Shown here in pieces: positions 1 to 9,426 of a DNA stretch of 64,000 bases. The DNA comes from DASQMT01 sp963827335 (GTDB lineage: Bacteria > Actinomycetota > Thermoleophilia > Solirubrobacterales > Solirubrobacteraceae). The position numbers were made by a program, and so were the translations under genes. The first letter of the stretch is position 1; every line of letters begins with the position of its first letter. Location of the stretch: positions 186,001 through 250,000 of the forward strand of contig CAWHAP010000002.1 of NCBI GenBank assembly GCA_963827335.1, in the 5' to 3' direction. The notes under the pieces are model-generated. The model ran no database searches. It saw nothing but the letters and a program-made list of their open reading frames with translations, and was not told where the DNA came from.

Positions 1-566
1 ATGTAGTCGCCGAGGTGCACGACGAGGTCGATGTCCTGGTCGGCGAGATCCGCGTACGCGCCGAAGAACCCGTTCGTGTAGTTCTGGCACGAGACGTACG
101 CGAAGCGCAGCGTGCGCCTCGACCCCGGCGCCGGCGCCGTCCGCGTGCGGCCGATGCGGCTCTCCGACGCGCCCCACTTGAAGCGGTACCAGTAGTGGGT
201 GTCCGGCGCCAGCCCTGCCGGCTCGACGTGCACGGTGAACGCCTCCAGCGGCAGCGCGTACGCGGCGCCGCGCCGGACGATGTGGCGGAAGCCCGCGTCG
301 GCGGCCACCTCGTAGCGCACCCCGCGGACCTTCTGGAGCCGCCGGTCGTCGGGCCGCGGCGGCGGCGCCACCCGGGTCCACAGCACGACGCGGCTCGGCG
401 TCGGGTCGCCCGACGCCACGCCCCAGGGGAAGGCGTCGCCCGACGCCGGCGCCGCCGCCGACCGCGCGGCGCGCCCGAGGAGCACGTACGCGGCCGTCGC
501 CGAGCCGCCCGCGCGCAGCAGCGTGCGGCGGCTGATCCGTCCGTCCCAGTCACCCGTGAGTCCCAT
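1..566 (-). CDS. phoD: PhoD-family alkaline phosphatase, N-terminal part (cut by window edge)
   Basis: Only the first 188 codons lie in the window; translation runs off the left end in a 'VHLGDY' metal-site motif. The N-terminus reads MGLTGDWDGRISRRTLLRAG, a twin-arginine signal (SRRTLL) followed by an Ala-rich hydrophobic stretch, so export by Tat is expected. The next part, 'FPWGVASGDPTPSRVVLWTR', is the typical start of the PhoD N-terminal Ig-like domain, and the 'RFAYVSCQNY' stretch opens the phosphoesterase domain. The family hydrolyses phosphodiesters and monoesters outside the membrane, usually under phosphate limitation. No Pho box was identified upstream. The C-terminal metal-binding half cannot be judged here. 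Confidence 0.88.
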   Translation of the reverse strand, partial: MGLTGDWDGRISRRTLLRAGGSATAAYVLLGRAARSAAAPASGDAFPWGVASGDPTPSRVVLWTRVAPPPRPDDRRLQKVRGVRYEVAADAGFRHIVRRGAAYALPLEAFTVHVEPAGLAPDTHYWYRFKWGASESRIGRTRTAPAPGSRRTLRFAYVSCQNYTNGFFGAYADLADQDIDLVVHLGDY

Positions 567-634
567 GGGGCGACCCTCACCGCCCCGCTGCGCCCGGGCA
601 TTGCGCCAGCGGGGTGGACCCCGCTCCCCCTGCG

Positions 635-1318
635 CTAGGCGGGCTCGAGCAGGTCCGGCCGGCCCACGATGCCCTCCTCGAGCGCGCGCTGGGCGAGCGC
701 GGCGCGCTTGCGGCGCTGCGGCAGGTCGGCCACGCCGAACATCTCGAAGAGGACGTGGAGGTGGAACTTCACCGTCTCCACGCTCAGGCTCAGCTCCTCG
801 GCGAGCTCGCGATTGGACGGCGGCGTGGCGAAGCGCGTCGCCCCGAACGGGCGGCACAGCGCCACGAGCACGCGCCGCTGGGCGGGCGTGAGCGCCGGCG
901 GCGCGCCGCGCGCGCCGGCCGCCGTGCTGTGGTCCCCGGCGGTCATCGGGGCGATGAAGGCGATCCGCGTCCGGCCGATGGCGAGCACGTCGCCGTGCCG
1001 CAGGGCGCGGCGGCCGAGCACCCGCTCGCCGTTCACGAACGAGCCGTTCCGCGAGCGCCCGTCGTCCACCAGCGTCCACACGTCGCCGATGCACTCGATG
1101 TCCGCGTGCGCACGCGAGACCTCCTCGTCCCAGTCGAGCGCGACGTCGCTCGCCGCCTGGCGGCCCACGGTCAGCGGCGAGCGCTCCGGGCTGAGCGCGA
1201 CGAGCCGCTGGCGGCCGTCGCCGTCGCGCAGCTCGAGGAACGGCGTGCCGCGGCGCTCGGCGGCGATCCGCTCCATGAGCTCGGCCGGCGTCGACTGGTG
1301 GAGGCGATGGACCGCCAT
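635..1318 (-). CDS. FHA domain protein with C-terminal LuxR-like helix-turn-helix
   Basis: 227 residues from the ATG at 1318 (MAVHRLHQ); an in-frame upstream ATG at 1354 exists, but a GGGGG-type ribosome site precedes the downstream start. The middle carries an FHA core (LTVGRQAASDVALD, then EEVSRAHADIE and DGRSRNGSFVNG), the fold that binds phosphothreonine. The C-terminal 70 residues (LTPAQRRVLVAL, then NRELAEELSLSVETVKFHL) form a DNA-binding HTH. The gene lies just downstream of a Ser/Thr kinase on the same strand, so it may be a phospho-regulated transcription factor read out by that kinase. The kinase link is inference from position. Confidence 0.8.
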   Translation of the reverse strand: MAVHRLHQSTPAELMERIAAERRGTPFLELRDGDGRQRLVALSPERSPLTVGRQAASDVALDWDEEVSRAHADIECIGDVWTLVDDGRSRNGSFVNGERVLGRRALRHGDVLAIGRTRIAFIAPMTAGDHSTAAGARGAPPALTPAQRRVLVALCRPFGATRFATPPSNRELAEELSLSVETVKFHLHVLFEMFGVADLPQRRKRAALAQRALEEGIVGRPDLLEPA

Positions 1319-1367
1319 GTCAGGAATGTAGCCCCCTGTCCGGCGCGCGCGCAACGGTCAGGGACGC

Positions 1368-3260
1368 TCAGGGGTCGATCCGCGTCACGGTGTCGTCGGA
1401 GAGGCTCGTGACCCAGACATGTCCCGCGCCGGCCGCGAGCGCGTACGGCTCGGCATCCACCGGAACCCGGTGCCGCCGCGGATCGCGCCAGCCCCGCGTG
1501 CTCAGCGCGTCGACGCGATTGCGGGTCCGGCTCGCGACGAACAGCCGCCCGGCGGAGACGACGAGCCCGGCAGGGCTGCGGCCGACGCCGGCCGGCGGCG
1601 TCTCGCCGCGCGGCTCGGGATCGACGCGCACGACGGCGTCCCGCTCGGGGAGGCTCGCCCACAGGTGCCCGGCGCCGAACGCGAGGTGCTCGGCCTGCGC
1701 CCCGAGCCAGTTGACGTGCTCGGGCTCGCCGCCGGGCCGGACGCGGATCAGGCGCCGGTTGGCGAGCGCGAGCCAGGCGGCGTCGTCGCCGAGCGCGATG
1801 GCGAGCACGCCGTCGGGGAACGTGTGCGACCAGGGCACGCCCGTGCCGGAGCGCTCGTAGCGGTAGAGGGTGGCCGGCTGGTCGGGCGACCCGTCGCGCG
1901 CGACGACCCACAGCCCGCTCGGCCCGGCGGCGACCGCGACGGGCGGGCCCGGGACGCTGATGTGGGCCGCGGGGACGTCGTCGCCCGTGCGCGCGTCGAA
2001 GGCGAGGACGCGCCCGGTGACCCGCTTCGCGACCCAGACCCGGTCGCCGTCCGCCGCGAGCGCCGTGGCGCCGGTGCCGGTGAACGGCTGACGCCCGAGC
2101 GGGTCGCCGGTCTCGGGGTCGAGCCGCGCCAGCCGCTCCTCGTGGATGCTCAGGACCCAGACGGCGCCGCCCGCGACGACGACCGCCCGCGGCCGCTCGC
2201 CGACCGCGTACGAGCCGGTCGCGCGCGGGTCGGGCGCCGGGGCCTCCGGCGTCGCCGTCGCGTCGGCCTGCACGGTCCCCCGCGGGTCGTCGCCGCCGCC
2301 GCCGAGCAGGACGATCGCGAGCACCCCCACCGCGGCGAGCAGCCCGAGCGCCGCCACCGCCCGCCACGGCGCCCGTCGCCGCAGCCGCCGCGCCGCGGTC
2401 GGCGGCAGCCGCGCGGTGACGGTCGACCGCGGGGCGCGGCCCTCGGCCGCGTCGCGCGCGGCCCGGCCGAGGTCGCCGGCGGAGGCCTGGCGCGCCGCGG
2501 GGTCCTTGGCCATCGCGCGCGCCACGACGGCGTCGAGCTCCGGCGGCAGGCCGGGGACGTGCTCGGACGGCACGGGCGGCGCGTCGTGCAGGTGCGCCCA
2601 GAGCTTCGCCTCGTCCGTCGGCCGGTCGAACGGCACCCGGCCGGTGAGCATGAAGCAGAGGACCCCGCCGAGCGCGTACACGTCCGCCCGCGGCCCGATG
2701 CGCTCCCCGCGGATCTGCTCCGGCGCGACGTAGTCGAGCGTGCCGACCCAGTGCTCCGAGGTCGTCGGCCCCGACGTCGCGAGCGCCTCCTTGGCCAGCC
2801 CGAAGTCGCTCAGGTACACGTGCCCGTCGGCCCCGATCATCACGTTCTGGGGCTTCACGTCGCGATGCACGTAGCCCGCGCGATGGATCGCGTCGAGCGC
2901 GGCGCCCAGCTGCTCCGTGACCTCGGCGGCCTGCCTGGGCGAGCACGCGCCGTCGCGCCGGACCAGCGTGCGCAGGTCGTCGCCCGCGACGTAGCGCATC
3001 ACGAGGTACGCGCGGCCCTCGGCGATGCCCGCGCCGTGGACCGGCACCACGTTCGGGTGCTCGACGGCGCCCGCCGCGCGCGCCTCGCTCAGGAACCGCG
3101 TCCGGGTCTGGTCGTCCTCGACCAGCTCCGGGGCGATGACCTTGACGGCGACGTCGCGGTCGAGGTCGAGCTGGCGGGCGCGGTACACGACGCCCATGCC
3201 GCCCCGGCCGATCACCGCCTCGAGGCGGCAGCCTCCGAGGACCGTCCCCGGAGCCAGCAT
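1368..3260 (-). CDS. membrane Ser/Thr protein kinase (PknB type) with C-terminal propeller-like sensor
   Basis: 630 residues. The kinase domain spans about 1-270, with the glycine loop GRGGMGVVYRA, the ATP lysine in VAVKVI (about K40), the catalytic loop HRDVKPQN (132-139) and DFG (152-154). A single membrane helix lies at about 301-320. It is followed by an acidic/proline linker and about 270 extracellular residues of repeated 'VAVAAG..LWVV' / 'VWVA' blades, as in NHL/YVTN-type beta propellers. The topology is that of an actinobacterial receptor kinase sensing an outside ligand. It starts one base after the stop of the dioxygenase gene and is followed by the FHA-HTH gene. The ligand is unknown. 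Confidence 0.9.
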   Translation of the reverse strand: MLAPGTVLGGCRLEAVIGRGGMGVVYRARQLDLDRDVAVKVIAPELVEDDQTRTRFLSEARAAGAVEHPNVVPVHGAGIAEGRAYLVMRYVAGDDLRTLVRRDGACSPRQAAEVTEQLGAALDAIHRAGYVHRDVKPQNVMIGADGHVYLSDFGLAKEALATSGPTTSEHWVGTLDYVAPEQIRGERIGPRADVYALGGVLCFMLTGRVPFDRPTDEAKLWAHLHDAPPVPSEHVPGLPPELDAVVARAMAKDPAARQASAGDLGRAARDAAEGRAPRSTVTARLPPTAARRLRRRAPWRAVAALGLLAAVGVLAIVLLGGGGDDPRGTVQADATATPEAPAPDPRATGSYAVGERPRAVVVAGGAVWVLSIHEERLARLDPETGDPLGRQPFTGTGATALAADGDRVWVAKRVTGRVLAFDARTGDDVPAAHISVPGPPVAVAAGPSGLWVVARDGSPDQPATLYRYERSGTGVPWSHTFPDGVLAIALGDDAAWLALANRRLIRVRPGGEPEHVNWLGAQAEHLAFGAGHLWASLPERDAVVRVDPEPRGETPPAGVGRSPAGLVVSAGRLFVASRTRNRVDALSTRGWRDPRRHRVPVDAEPYALAAGAGHVWVTSLSDDTVTRIDP

Positions 3261-3261
3261 C

Positions 3262-4227
3262 TCAGGCGGCGCCGGCCCCGCGGCGCCGCGGGTCGGGCAG
3301 CGGCGTGAGGGTCCGCTCCACCTGCTCGCGGATGTGCTCGAAGCGCGGCGGCAGCGACAGGCGCTCGCCCAGGTGCGCCGGGTCCTCGTCGGCGCCGAAC
3401 CCCGGGCCCATCGACGCCAGCTCGAACAGCACGCCGTTGGGCTCGCGGAAGTAGATCGAGCGGAAGTAGAAGCGGTCGATCACCGGCGTGGGCTGGGCGA
3501 GGCCCGAGCCGGCGAGGCGCTGCTGCCACGCGTCGTGCTCCTCCATCCGCGTGGCGAACGCGACGTGGTGGACGGTGCCCGCGCCCTGGATCGGGCGGGT
3601 CGGCGGCGCCGGGTCCCATGCGAACCAGCCGCCGCGCTCGGCCCCGCGCACGTCCCAGCGCCCGTACCCGGCCCGCCCCGCCGGCCCGCCGTCGCCTGGC
3701 CCGGCCTCCCGGAAGCCGAGCACGTCGCCGAGCAGCGGCGCCGAGCGCACGGGCTCGAGCGCGTACGCCCTGACCCCGTCGAAGCCCTGCAGCGCGTGCT
3801 CGCGGGGGATGCCGGGCGCGTTCGCGACGAGCGCCGGGTCCGGCCCCGCGTAGACGACGAGCTCGTGCTCGAGGCCCTCGGGATCGGAGAAGCGCAGCGA
3901 CCCGTCGGTGCGCACCGGGTCGGCGCCGGCGCCGAGGAGCCGCTCCTCCCAGAACGCGAGCGCCTCCGGCGAGCCGACCCGGGACGCGATCCGGTGCACC
4001 ATCCCGGCGCCCGGCAGCCCGCGGCTGAAGCCCGGGTACTCGAAGAACGTGAGGTCGGCGCCCGGCGACCCCGCCTCGTCGGCGTAGAACAGGTGATAGA
4101 CGCCGGGATCGTCCTGGTTGACGGTCTTCTTGACCATCCGCAGGCCGAGGACGCCGACGTAGAACTCCACGTTCTGCGGGGCGTCGCCGGTGATCGCCGT
4201 GATGTGGTGGACCCCGTGCAGCTCCAT
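3262..4227 (-). CDS. two-domain VOC family protein, ring-cleaving dioxygenase-like (MhqO/LinE type)
   Basis: 321 residues with two vicinal-oxygen-chelate halves. The first starts at the N-terminus (HGVHHITAITGDAPQNVEFY); the second centres on 'GAGTVHHVAFATRMEEHDAW' and ends with 'IYFREPNGVLFELAS', where His and Glu are the usual metal ligands. This arrangement is that of the putative hydroquinone/catechol ring-cleaving dioxygenases. The substrate cannot be read from sequence. It forms the first gene of a minus-strand run with the kinase, but a functional link to the kinase is not evident. Confidence 0.82.
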   Translation of the reverse strand: MELHGVHHITAITGDAPQNVEFYVGVLGLRMVKKTVNQDDPGVYHLFYADEAGSPGADLTFFEYPGFSRGLPGAGMVHRIASRVGSPEALAFWEERLLGAGADPVRTDGSLRFSDPEGLEHELVVYAGPDPALVANAPGIPREHALQGFDGVRAYALEPVRSAPLLGDVLGFREAGPGDGGPAGRAGYGRWDVRGAERGGWFAWDPAPPTRPIQGAGTVHHVAFATRMEEHDAWQQRLAGSGLAQPTPVIDRFYFRSIYFREPNGVLFELASMGPGFGADEDPAHLGERLSLPPRFEHIREQVERTLTPLPDPRRRGAGAA

Positions 4228-4310
4228 CGTGTCACTGTCGCATGCCGGACATCCGTCCGGTTTCTCGCCGATCAGCGCATCGACGGACCGCTCCGGCGCG
4301 TTACTCGGAC

Positions 4311-5420
4311 GTGCCCACGCGTGGACTGAGATTTCCCCTGCTCCTGATCATGGCCGTCCTGCTGCCGGCGGCGTCCGCGACCGCCGCGCCGCTGGCGCAG
4401 TGGCGGTTCGACGAGGCCGGCGGGCAGATCGCCGTCGACGCCGGGCCGTCGCACCTCGACGGCGAGCTCGGGTTCGAGCCGGTCGCCGACGCCGGCGACC
4501 CCGTCCGGATCCCCGGCGCCGCGGGCGGTGCGCTGCACTTCGACGGCGACGCCTTCGTCAGCCTGCCGCGCTCCGACGTCCTCGCCCCGGCCACGCTGAC
4601 CGCCGAGGCGGTGGTGCGCGCGCCGGCCAGCCCCGGCGCGTGGCGCTACATCGTGTCGCGCGGGAGCAACGGCTGCGTCGCCGGCGCGTACGGCCTCTAC
4701 ACGGGCGCCGCGGGCGGCGTCGCGCTCTACGTGTTCGACGGCGAGCGCTACCTCGTCTCGGCGACCGCGCGCAGCAGCGACGTGTGGAACGGCGCGTGGC
4801 ACCGGGTGACCGGCACGTTCGACGGGGCCGCGTTGCTGCTCTACGTCGACGGGCGCCGGGTGGGCGCGGCCATGCCCGCGCCGCTGCGGATCGGCTACGA
4901 CCGCACGTCCTCGCGCGCCCAGATCGGCCAGTACGGCGGCGACTGCAACCTCGGCTTCGACGGCGACATCGACGCCGTCACCCTGTGGGGGAGCGCGCTG
5001 AGCGCGGACGAGATCGCCGGGAGCCCGCAGCCGGGCCTCCCCGGCACCGACCCGGGGCCGGGCACGCGCCCGCCGCTGCCGGCCGCTGACCAGGGGGCGG
5101 TGATCCCCGGGGACGCGGGCACCGACGCGCCCGCGCCGCCGGCCGGCGAGACGGGCTGCGCCGTGCGGACCGCGCGGTCGCGCGTCAGGGCGGGGCGCCG
5201 CCAGGTGATCCGCGTCCGCGTCAGCCGCCTGCGCGGCGCGCACCGGCACGTGCGCGTCGTCGCCCGCAAGCGCGGCAAGCGCAAGGCGCTCTCGTCGGGG
5301 CGGATCGGCGCGAAGGGCCGCGCGCGGCTGGTCCTGCGCGTCCGCCGGGCCCAGACGGTCGTCATCGCCGTCGCGGGCCGCCCGGGCTGCGCGCCCGCCT
5401 ACGTGCGCGTCACGCGCTGA
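4311..5420 (+). CDS. secreted LamG-domain (concanavalin-like) protein
   Basis: About 369 residues from a GTG at 4311; the frame is open from an ATG at 4242, but the GTG start places a proper signal peptide (LRFPLLLIMAVLLPAASA, cleavage near ATA-A) at the N-terminus. Residues about 30-240 form a LamG/concanavalin A-like jellyroll (LAQWRFDEAGG, then AWHRVTGTFDGAALLLYVDG, then GFDGDIDAVTLW). A Pro/Gly-rich linker leads to a very basic C-terminal Ig-like segment rich in Arg and Lys. Probably a cell-surface or extracellular carbohydrate or matrix-binding protein; ligand unknown. It is divergent from the dioxygenase gene. Confidence 0.75.
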   Translation: MPTRGLRFPLLLIMAVLLPAASATAAPLAQWRFDEAGGQIAVDAGPSHLDGELGFEPVADAGDPVRIPGAAGGALHFDGDAFVSLPRSDVLAPATLTAEAVVRAPASPGAWRYIVSRGSNGCVAGAYGLYTGAAGGVALYVFDGERYLVSATARSSDVWNGAWHRVTGTFDGAALLLYVDGRRVGAAMPAPLRIGYDRTSSRAQIGQYGGDCNLGFDGDIDAVTLWGSALSADEIAGSPQPGLPGTDPGPGTRPPLPAADQGAVIPGDAGTDAPAPPAGETGCAVRTARSRVRAGRRQVIRVRVSRLRGAHRHVRVVARKRGKRKALSSGRIGAKGRARLVLRVRRAQTVVIAVAGRPGCAPAYVRVTR

Positions 5421-5423
5421 CGG

Positions 5424-6986
5424 TCAGACGACGAGGCCGTGGCGCATGGTGTTCTCCGTGACCACGCGCGGCTCCACGAACTGCAGCAGGTAGCCCGGGC
5501 CGCCGGCCTTGGTGCCGGTGCCCGAGAGGCGGTTGCCGCCGAACGGCTGGCGCGCGACCATCGCGCCCGTGATCGCCCGGTTGACGTAGAGGTTGCCGAC
5601 CGGTGAGCGGTCGATCACGTAGTCGACGGTGTCCGGGTTGCGGGCGAACAGGCCGCCGGTGAGGCCGAACGGCGAGGCGTCGACCCGGTCGCAGGCGGCG
5701 GCCACGTCGCGCACGCGCTCGACCGCCAGCAGCGGGCCGAAGATCTCCTCGTGCAGGACGGGGGAGTCGTCGGGCAGGTCGGCGGCGACGGCGGGCGTCG
5801 CGAACCAGCCCGCGCCGGGCACCCCGGCGGCGGTCGCGGCGATCCGGCCCGTCCGCTCGGCCTCGGCGGCGTAGCGCGCGACCCGCTCCTGGGCCTCCTG
5901 CTCGATCACCGGCGGCACGTCGATGTCCAGCCGCTCGGCCTGGCCGACCTCGAGCACGGACACGGCGCCGGCGAGCCGCTCCACGAGCCCGTCGTGGATC
6001 GCCTCGTGGCACAGCACCCGCGCGGCCGCCGAGCACTTCTGGCCGGCGTAGAGGAACGCCGACTTCACGAGGGCCGGCACGACCTCGTCGAGGTCGGCGT
6101 CGGCGTCCACGATCACGCAGTTCTTGCCGCCCATCTCGGCGATCACGCGCTTGAGGTGGCGCTGGCCGTCGGGCGTGTCCGCGGCCGTCCGGACGATCTC
6201 GCGCCCGACCGCGGAGGAGCCGGTGAAGGCGATCGTGTGCACGCGCGGGTCGCCCACGAGCGCGGCGCCCACGTCGCCCTCGCCCGGCAGCAGCGCGAGC
6301 GCCCCTCCGGGCACGCCGGCCTCGCGCAGCGCGCGCACCAGCACGTAGGCGCAGCCCGGGGCCTGCTCGGCCGGCTTGAGCACGACGGCGTTGCCGGTCG
6401 CCAGGCCCGCGGCGACCATGCCGCACGGGATCGCCACCGGGAAGTTCCACGGCGCGACGACGGCCACGACGCCGCGCGGGGCGTAGCGCAGCGTGTTGCG
6501 CTCGCCGGGCAGCTGGAGCAGCGGCGCGCCCGCCTCGAGCTCGATCGCGCCGCGCGCGTAGTACTCCAGGAAGTCGATCGCCTCGCACACGTCGGCGTCG
6601 GCCTCGGGCCACGGCTTGGCGCACTCGCGCACCTCCAGGGCCGCGACCTCCAGCCGGTGCTCGCGCAGCCATGCGGCCGCGCGGACGAGCACGGCGGCGC
6701 GCTCCGCCGCGGGGCGGCGGCCCCAGTCGCGATGCGCCGCGGCCGCCGCCAGCGCGGCGTCGACGTCCGCCTCCGTGGCCGCCGCGGCGCGCGCCACGAC
6801 GCGGTCCGGCGTCCCGGGGTCGGTCGACACGAGCGCGTCGCCGGTGCGGGTGTCCTCGCCGACCCACACGGGCACGGCGAGCGGCTCGCGGGCGTCGTGC
6901 TCGGCGAGCGCCCCGGCGAGCCGGTCGCGGACGGGCGCCCGGCGCAGCTCGAGGACGGGCTCGTTGACGAACGGCGGCAGGCTCAT
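5424..6986 (-). CDS. pruA: L-glutamate gamma-semialdehyde (P5C) dehydrogenase
   Basis: 520 residues. It oxidises glutamate semialdehyde, in equilibrium with P5C, to glutamate with NAD+, the second step of proline breakdown. Seen: the nucleotide motif APWNFP (179-184), the general base in EMGGKN (E284), the catalytic Cys in YAGQKCS (C318) and the C-terminal 'FGGNRLSGTGTKAGGPGYL' block typical of P5C dehydrogenases. Its ATG overlaps the proline dehydrogenase stop by four bases (ATGA), so the two are one translationally coupled unit. The frame stays open far upstream of this ATG, but that extension is antisense to or out of frame with real genes. Confidence 0.95.
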   Translation of the reverse strand: MSLPPFVNEPVLELRRAPVRDRLAGALAEHDAREPLAVPVWVGEDTRTGDALVSTDPGTPDRVVARAAAATEADVDAALAAAAAHRDWGRRPAAERAAVLVRAAAWLREHRLEVAALEVRECAKPWPEADADVCEAIDFLEYYARGAIELEAGAPLLQLPGERNTLRYAPRGVVAVVAPWNFPVAIPCGMVAAGLATGNAVVLKPAEQAPGCAYVLVRALREAGVPGGALALLPGEGDVGAALVGDPRVHTIAFTGSSAVGREIVRTAADTPDGQRHLKRVIAEMGGKNCVIVDADADLDEVVPALVKSAFLYAGQKCSAAARVLCHEAIHDGLVERLAGAVSVLEVGQAERLDIDVPPVIEQEAQERVARYAAEAERTGRIAATAAGVPGAGWFATPAVAADLPDDSPVLHEEIFGPLLAVERVRDVAAACDRVDASPFGLTGGLFARNPDTVDYVIDRSPVGNLYVNRAITGAMVARQPFGGNRLSGTGTKAGGPGYLLQFVEPRVVTENTMRHGLVV

Positions 6987-8323
6987 GGTGCGGCGAGCAG
7001 CTCCTCGATCGGGACGCCCTTGGCCTGGTCGGCGAGGAACGACTCGTTGGACGTGTTCTCGAGCAGCCGGCGCACGAGATAGGCCATCCCGGCCACCAGG
7101 TCGCCGACGGGGCAGTAGGTGCGCACGCGCAGGCCCTGCGCGGCGATCGCGTGCTGCAGCGGGTCGCCCAGGCCGCGCAGGACCTGCAGCTCGAGGTCGC
7201 GCCCGTCGCCGCCCGTGAGCTCGTCGTAGGCGATCGCGTGCGCGAGCGAGCGCAGGTTGTGCGAGGCGATCGCCGGCCGCAGCGCCGGCCGGTGGTCGAG
7301 CAGCCGGCGCGTGAGCTGCTCGAAGTTGCGGTCCGAGTCGGCCTTGACCTCGAACACGGGGGCGGTCCAGCCGTGCTGGGCGGCCTCGACGATCTCGTGG
7401 TCCCAGTAGGCGCCCTTCACGAGCCGCACCGTGAGCGGGTGGGTGCGCCCGGCGCCGGCGCCCGCGGTCCACTCCAGGATGGTGTCGAGCATGGCCGGCG
7501 AGTCGCGCAGGTAGGCCTGCAGCACCATGCCGGCCGACGGCGCCGCGCGGAACTCGGGCTCGGCCAGCAGCTCCAGCACGAGCTCGAGCACGGCGTCGCG
7601 CGAGTCCATCGACTCCATGTCGATGTGCAGGTGGGCCCCGAGCTCGCGGGCGCGGCGCAGCAGGCCGCGCAGCCGGTCGGCCGCGTCGCGCTTGCCGCGC
7701 TCGGGCGCGTCGGGCCGCAGCAGCGGGGTGAGCGCGGAGACCTTGACGGACAGGTTGGCGCGCGGGAGCGCGCCGGCGCCGTCGGCCTCGAGCGCCGGGC
7801 GCTCGGGCCAGCCGCGCGCCGCGGCGGTCAGCGTCGCGAGCGCCTCGTCGCAGCGCTCGGCGTAGCGCTGCGCCTCGGCCTGGGTGACGGTCGCCTCGCC
7901 GAGCAGGTCCACGGACGACGCCACGCCGTCCTTCCACAGCTCGCGCAGGGTCCCGAGCGCGGCCTTCGGCGTCTCGCCGACGATGAAGCGGTGCGCCATG
8001 TGCTTGACGCCGGCCGCGGCGGCGGCGCCGAGCGCGGTCCGTCCCGCGCGCGTGTTGCCCATCCGCATGGCGACCGCGACCGGCGGCGGCGGCGTCTCGA
8101 CCTCGCCGAGGAAGCCGGTCAGGTGGCGCGCGAGGTCGTCGAGCGAGCGGCACGCGGGGACGACGTCGACGAAGCGGAACAGGGCCGCCTTGAGCTCGGC
8201 GTCCTGGGAGGCGAGCGCCATCGCCTTGTCGTCGGCGGCGGCGATCGGGTTGCGCGGACCGGACGGAAGTGCGTCCGCGAGCTTGCGGCCGACGTCGTGG
8301 AGCCGTTGCTCGAGGCCGTCCAT
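6983..8323 (-). CDS. pruB: proline dehydrogenase (monofunctional, FAD-dependent)
   Basis: 446 residues. It oxidises proline to P5C and passes electrons to the quinone pool. The PRODH TIM barrel is recognised from LSVKVSAL, HIDMES, VRLVKGAYWDHE and the FAD/substrate-binding C-terminus RTYCPVGDL...YLVRRLLENTSNESF. It is longer than the approximately 310-residue Deinococcus/mycobacterial form because it keeps an N-terminal helical extension like that before the barrel in PutA. It is followed by the P5C dehydrogenase with an ATGA overlap and is divergent from a PucR-type activator, so proline-inducible expression is likely. No DNA-binding PutA domain is fused. Confidence 0.94.
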   Translation of the reverse strand: MDGLEQRLHDVGRKLADALPSGPRNPIAAADDKAMALASQDAELKAALFRFVDVVPACRSLDDLARHLTGFLGEVETPPPPVAVAMRMGNTRAGRTALGAAAAAGVKHMAHRFIVGETPKAALGTLRELWKDGVASSVDLLGEATVTQAEAQRYAERCDEALATLTAAARGWPERPALEADGAGALPRANLSVKVSALTPLLRPDAPERGKRDAADRLRGLLRRARELGAHLHIDMESMDSRDAVLELVLELLAEPEFRAAPSAGMVLQAYLRDSPAMLDTILEWTAGAGAGRTHPLTVRLVKGAYWDHEIVEAAQHGWTAPVFEVKADSDRNFEQLTRRLLDHRPALRPAIASHNLRSLAHAIAYDELTGGDGRDLELQVLRGLGDPLQHAIAAQGLRVRTYCPVGDLVAGMAYLVRRLLENTSNESFLADQAKGVPIEELLAAP

Positions 8324-8402
8324 GGCCCGAGTCTACGGCGCCGTGTGGCAGGGCGGACGGCACCGGCGGCGGATGTCCGTTCGACATCTGTAGCGTGCGG
8401 GC

Positions 8403-9422
8403 GTGGCTCCGCTGCAGGACCTCGTCGACGCGCTCGCGCAGCGTCTCGGGCGGCCGGTGTCGATCGACGACCGGCGCTACCGCGTGCTCGCCTACTCGGC
8501 CCACGACGAGCCGCCCGACGCGCTGCGGCTGACCTCGATCCTCACGCGCGCCGTGCCGGCGGAGGTCGCGGCGTGGCTCGACGAGCGCGGCCTGCCGGGC
8601 GCGCAGGCGCCGGTGCGGCTGCCGGCGCACCCGGCCCTCGGCATGGGGCCGCGCGTGGCCGTGCCGGTCCGCGGCGACGGGCTGCTCGGGTTCCTGTGGC
8701 TGTTCGACGAGGCGGTGAGCGACGAGGAGCTCGCGGCGGCGGCCGAGGCGGCAGCGGCGGCCGCGCCCGAGCTCGCCCGGCTGCGCGCCGCCGAGCGCAG
8801 CGACCACAGGCTCGTCGGCGACCTCCTGCGCGGCGACGCCGCCACGCGCGGGCGCGCCGCGGCCGCCCTCCGCGAGCGCGGCCTGCGCGGCCCCGTCCGC
8901 GTGCTCGCCGGGGACGACCTGGAGCGCCTGCGCGAGCCGCGCCACCGGCTCGCGCTCGGCGCGGGCGCCGCGCTGCTGGCCGGCGGCGACGCCGACCTCG
9001 ACGCCGCAGCCGGGGTCGGCGTGAGCGCCCCGCGCGAGCGCCTCGAGGACGCGCCCGCCGCGCTGGCTGAGGCGGAGCTCGCCCGCTCGCTCGCCGTGCC
9101 GCTCGGCCTGCGCGTGGCGCGCTGGGAGGAGCTCGGCGCCTACCAGCTGCTCGCCCCGCTCGCCGGCGCACCCCCGCCCGAGCCGCTGCAGCGCCTCCTG
9201 GCGCACCCCGACGCCGGTGCGCTGACCGCGACGCTCGAGGCGTTCCTCGACCGCGCGGGTGACGCGCGCGGCGCGGCCGCGGCGCTCTTCATCCACCGCA
9301 CGAGCCTGTACCACCGGCTGCGCCGGATCGAGGCCATCACGGGCGCGAGCCTGCGCGACGGCGACGACCGCCTGCTGCTGCACATGGGCCTGCGGCTCCA
9401 CCGCCTGCGGGGACTACGCTAG
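8403..9422 (+). CDS. PucR/CdaR-type transcriptional regulator of the proline genes (putative)
   Basis: 339 residues from a GTG at 8403. The C-terminal 60 residues (FIHRTSLYHRLRRIEAITG, then LLLHMGLRLHRL) are the characteristic PucR C-terminal HTH. The N-terminal half (RRYRVLAYSAHDE, then VPVRGDGLLGFLWL) has the look of a GAF-like sensing domain. It is divergent from pruB-pruA with an 80-base spacer (8324-8402) that must contain both promoters. PucR-family activators control proline dehydrogenase in other actinobacteria, so regulation of the adjacent operon is a good inference; binding sites were not recognised with confidence. Confidence 0.85.
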   Translation: MAPLQDLVDALAQRLGRPVSIDDRRYRVLAYSAHDEPPDALRLTSILTRAVPAEVAAWLDERGLPGAQAPVRLPAHPALGMGPRVAVPVRGDGLLGFLWLFDEAVSDEELAAAAEAAAAAAPELARLRAAERSDHRLVGDLLRGDAATRGRAAAALRERGLRGPVRVLAGDDLERLREPRHRLALGAGAALLAGGDADLDAAAGVGVSAPRERLEDAPAALAEAELARSLAVPLGLRVARWEELGAYQLLAPLAGAPPPEPLQRLLAHPDAGALTATLEAFLDRAGDARGAAAALFIHRTSLYHRLRRIEAITGASLRDGDDRLLLHMGLRLHRLRGLR

Positions 9423-9426
9423 GCGG

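Noticed and set aside
6987..9401. Upstream in-frame extension of the P5C dehydrogenase to a 1325-residue protein
   Set aside because: The extension runs out of frame through proline dehydrogenase and antisense to the PucR regulator, both clear genes; its residues are Arg/Ala/Gly-rich with no domain. The ATG at 6986 gives the normal family length.
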